A stretch of 64,000 bases of DNA from Bradyrhizobium australiense (GTDB lineage: Bacteria; Pseudomonadota; Alphaproteobacteria; Rhizobiales; Xanthobacteraceae), in the NCBI RefSeq assembly GCF_013114825.1, contig NZ_JAAVLX010000002.1, positions 124,001-188,000 of the forward strand, given 5' to 3'. Both the position numbers and the translations under genes were made by a program. The notes under the pieces are model-generated. The model was not told the DNA's origin and did not search any database. It was given only the letters and a program-made list of their open reading frames with translations. Each line of letters starts with the position of its first letter. Position 1 is the stretch's first letter. Positions 61,659 to 64,000 of the stretch are shown piece after piece.

Positions 61659-63083
61659 ATGCATAACTCAGCTCCTGATGAAGAAGTCACCTCTCTGCAC
61701 GACCTCTCCGCCACCGACCTCATCGCCGGCTATCGCGCCAAGCAGTTCTCGCCTTCGGAAGTGCTGGAGGAAGTGATCGAGCATGTCGCGGCGTGGGAGC
61801 CGCACATCAAGGCGCTATATCTGTTCGACCCCGACGGCGCGCGCGCGGTTGCGAAGGCGTCGACCGACCGCTGGCAGAAGGGCGAACCGGTGAGCACGCT
61901 CGACGGCGTGCCGGTTACCATCAAGGACAACATCGCCACCAAGGGCCAGCCGATACCGCTGGGATCCGCCAGCGTGAAGCTGGTGCCGGCGGAAAAGGAT
62001 GCACCGCCCGCCGCACGCTTGCGCGAAGCCGGCGCGATCATCTTCTCGAAAACGACGATGCCGGACTACGGCATGTTGTCGTCAGGGCTCTCCAGCTTCC
62101 ATCCCCTCACCCGCAATCCCTGGGATCTCAGCAAGAACCCAGGCGGCTCGTCTTCCGGCGCTGGCGCGGCAGGCGCGGCCGGCTACGGCCCGCTGCATCT
62201 GGGCACCGATATCGGCGGCTCGGTGCGGCTGCCGGCCTGCTGGTGCGGTCTCGTCGCGCTGAAGCCGAGCCTCGGGCGCGTTCCGATCGATCCGCCCTAT
62301 GTCGGCCGCGTCGCAGGTCCCATGACCCGCACCGTCGACGACGCCGCGCTGATGATGTGCGTGCTGTCAAAACCAGATCGCCGCGACGGCATGAGCCTGC
62401 CAGCTGACAGCAGTATCCACTGGAAGACGCTCGACAAGTCGCCGCGCAAAGTCCGGATCGGCCTGATGCTCGATGCCGGCGCCGGCCAGCCGCTTGAAAA
62501 AGAAGTGCGCGAGGTCGCCGTCAACGTCGCCAAGGCGTTTGAATCCGCCGGCGCGATCGTCACCGAAGTCAACGGTATCCTGACGCGCGAGATGCTCGAC
62601 GGGCTCGATAATTTCTGGCGGGCCCGGTTGTGGGATGACCTCTCAAAACTTTCGCCCGAGGAGCGCGCCAAGACACTGCCTTACATCCACAAATGGGCAG
62701 AAGCCGGTGCCAAACTTTCCGGCGTCGATGTCGTCAGGGGTTTTAACGCCACCATGGCGATCCGCGCCGCGGCTGCAAAACTATTCCACGAACTCGATTA
62801 CGTGATCTCGCCGGTGTCGCCGGTGGTGAACTTCCCGGCCGAGTTCGCCGCCCCCGTCAACGATCCCGGCAGGCCGTTCGAGCACATCTGCTACACCGTA
62901 CCGTGGAACATGTCGGAGAACCCGGCGCTCTCGATCAATGGCGGATACGACACCAAGGGATTTCCGATCGGCGTGCAGATCATCGGCCGCCGCTTCGACG
63001 ATCTCGGCGTGCTCGGCATGGCCAAGGCGTTTGAGGGCCTGCGCGGTCCGCAGCGGTCGTGGCCGACGCCGCCGAAGAAGTAA
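61659..63083 (+). CDS. amidase signature enzyme
   Basis: A 474-residue Ser-Ser-Lys hydrolase. The catalytic Lys is in PVTIKDNIATKG (about residue 88), and the cis-Ser and nucleophile Ser are in GGSSSGAGAAGAAGYG and GTDIGGSVRLPA, all intact. Family members open aryl or peptide amides. The ATG follows the M20D stop by one base, so translation is coupled. It is the last hydrolase before the crotonase gene. Confidence 0.95.
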   Translation: MHNSAPDEEVTSLHDLSATDLIAGYRAKQFSPSEVLEEVIEHVAAWEPHIKALYLFDPDGARAVAKASTDRWQKGEPVSTLDGVPVTIKDNIATKGQPIPLGSASVKLVPAEKDAPPAARLREAGAIIFSKTTMPDYGMLSSGLSSFHPLTRNPWDLSKNPGGSSSGAGAAGAAGYGPLHLGTDIGGSVRLPACWCGLVALKPSLGRVPIDPPYVGRVAGPMTRTVDDAALMMCVLSKPDRRDGMSLPADSSIHWKTLDKSPRKVRIGLMLDAGAGQPLEKEVREVAVNVAKAFESAGAIVTEVNGILTREMLDGLDNFWRARLWDDLSKLSPEERAKTLPYIHKWAEAGAKLSGVDVVRGFNATMAIRAAAAKLFHELDYVISPVSPVVNFPAEFAAPVNDPGRPFEHICYTVPWNMSENPALSINGGYDTKGFPIGVQIIGRRFDDLGVLGMAKAFEGLRGPQRSWPTPPKK

Positions 63084-63090
63084 TTCTCGC

Positions 63091-63210
63091 CGTCGTTCCG
63101 TGGCGTCGCGCTGCGACGAACTATGGTGCGCAATTGCGCACCTGAGAATCTCCTGCGACAAACCGATCGAGATTCCGGGTCTGCGCCTTATGGCGCATCC
63201 CGGAATGACG
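63091..63210. repeat. dispersed repeat (CGTCGTTCCG/CGGAATGACG type), copy 4
   Basis: The right end ATCCCGGAATGACGAG and the internal GGTGCGCAATTGCGCACCTGAGAATCTCC match the unit at 5759-5858. It lies between the amidase and the enoyl-CoA hydratase genes. Confidence 0.7.
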
Positions 63211-63249
63211 AGCTACACAACCAGAAAAGAACACAGGAAGGAATCCTCC

Positions 63250-64000
63250 ATGGCCTATGAGACCATCAAGTACGAGGTCGACGATCAGATTCTCACCATC
63301 ACGCTGAACCGGCCCGACAAGCTCAACGCCTTCAACGGCACGATGCAGCAGGAACTGATCGACGCCTTCGACGCCGCCGACAGGAATGATAACGTCCGCG
63401 CAATCGTCGTGACCGGCGCAGGGCGCGGCTTCTGCGCCGGTGCGGATCTTTCCTCCGGTGCCAACACGTTTGATCGCGACGCGCGGCGCGGACCGGTGAA
63501 GCGGCTCGCCAGCGGCGCGGTCGATTACAGCGATCCCATGGTGCGCGATGGCGGCGGCCAGGTGACGCTGCGCATCTTCAAGTGTTTGAAGCCCGTGATC
63601 GCGGCGGTGAACGGCCCCGCCGTCGGCATCGGCGTCACCATGCAGCTTGCGATGGACATCCGCATCGCCTCCGAAGCCGCGCGCTTCGGCTTCGTGTTTT
63701 CCCAGCGCGGCATCGTGCCGGAAGCCGCCTCGAGCTGGTTCCTGCCGCGCATCGTCGGCATCTCGCAGGCGCTGGAATGGTGCTACTCAGGCCGCGTCTT
63801 CCCGGCGCAGGAGGCGCTCGCCGGCCGCCTCGTCAGCAAGGTAGTGCCCCCGGACGAATTGCTGCCGACCGCACGCGCGCTCGCCAAGGAATTCGCCGCC
63901 AAAACCGCGCCGGTATCGGTCGCCCTGATCCGGCAGATGATGTGGCGCATGCTTGGCGCCGACGATCCGATGGAAGCCCACAAGGTCGACAGCCGCGGCA
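63250..64000 (+). CDS. enoyl-CoA hydratase/crotonase family protein, 3' end outside window
   Basis: The frame opens with MAYETIKYEVDDQILTITLN and is still open at base 64000 (about 250 residues seen). The oxyanion motifs are GAGRGFCAGADLSS and AVNGPAVGIGVTMQLAMDIRIA. FVFSQRGIVPEAASSWFLPR carries a Glu in the second catalytic position. A role in breaking down an acyl-CoA from an amide side chain is possible, since the gene follows the amidase. CATCCTCC-type spacing before the ATG is weak. Confidence 0.9.
   Translation, partial: MAYETIKYEVDDQILTITLNRPDKLNAFNGTMQQELIDAFDAADRNDNVRAIVVTGAGRGFCAGADLSSGANTFDRDARRGPVKRLASGAVDYSDPMVRDGGGQVTLRIFKCLKPVIAAVNGPAVGIGVTMQLAMDIRIASEAARFGFVFSQRGIVPEAASSWFLPRIVGISQALEWCYSGRVFPAQEALAGRLVSKVVPPDELLPTARALAKEFAAKTAPVSVALIRQMMWRMLGADDPMEAHKVDSRG

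Overview
The window reads as a chromosomal segment of a high-GC alphaproteobacterium of the Hyphomicrobiales, most likely Bradyrhizobium or a close relative. The reasons are the hisI/folE/NifU-like/yidD/thrS neighbourhood, a ROSE-type RNA thermometer ahead of a small heat-shock gene, several perfect CtrA-type boxes (TTAA-N7-TTAAC), alphaproteobacterial families (DUF2336, DUF3126, PAS_5-like, LapG-like cysteine peptidase), and many short palindromic intergenic repeats of the kind usual in Bradyrhizobium. I see no prophage, insertion sequence, transposase or CRISPR array. The genus is an inference; no database search was run. Layout: 1-5.7 kb holds the end of a class III nucleotidyl cyclase, nadK, a response regulator with an Hpt protein, a DUF2336 protein and a lytic transglycosylase. 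5.8-17.4 kb is a conserved housekeeping block (hisI-folE, a NifU-like scaffold, yidD, thrS) broken up by secreted proteins of unknown function, an APC permease and an MFS exporter. 17.4-23.1 kb has a nitroreductase, a secreted beta-rich protein, a patatin, a CBS protein, a rhomboid protease and a PAS protein. 23.3-26.2 kb is a complete polar amino acid ABC operon. 26.2-33.3 kb is rich in signalling genes: a zinc-ribbon cyclase, a crotonase, a double PilZ protein, a LapG-like peptidase, a Crp/Fnr regulator and Hsp20. 33.3-51.8 kb mixes hydrolases, small proteins, cysE, a flavin monooxygenase, tRNA-Leu(TAA), an ArsR-SRPBCC pair and membrane proteins. 51.8-64 kb is a peptide and amide catabolic locus: an oligopeptide ABC transporter with a fused DppD/DppF ATPase, two M20 hydrolases, an M81 (MlrC-like) protein, an amidase and an enoyl-CoA hydratase that runs off the end. 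How the genes work together: the window holds two class III cyclases, a Crp/Fnr-family regulator and one perfect TGTGA-N6-TCACA palindrome, so a cyclic-nucleotide circuit is possible but not shown. Four exact CtrA-type boxes precede a lytic transglycosylase, a permease, a PAS protein and a divergent pair of unknown genes, which suggests cell-cycle or motility control of otherwise unconnected genes. The last 12 kb looks like one uptake-and-hydrolysis pathway. The most unusual items are the CtrA box set, two copies of a C-rich box next to candidate small RNAs, a coupled RHH/RMF-like small gene pair, a 44-48 residue membrane protein, and a probable HigA antitoxin relic.
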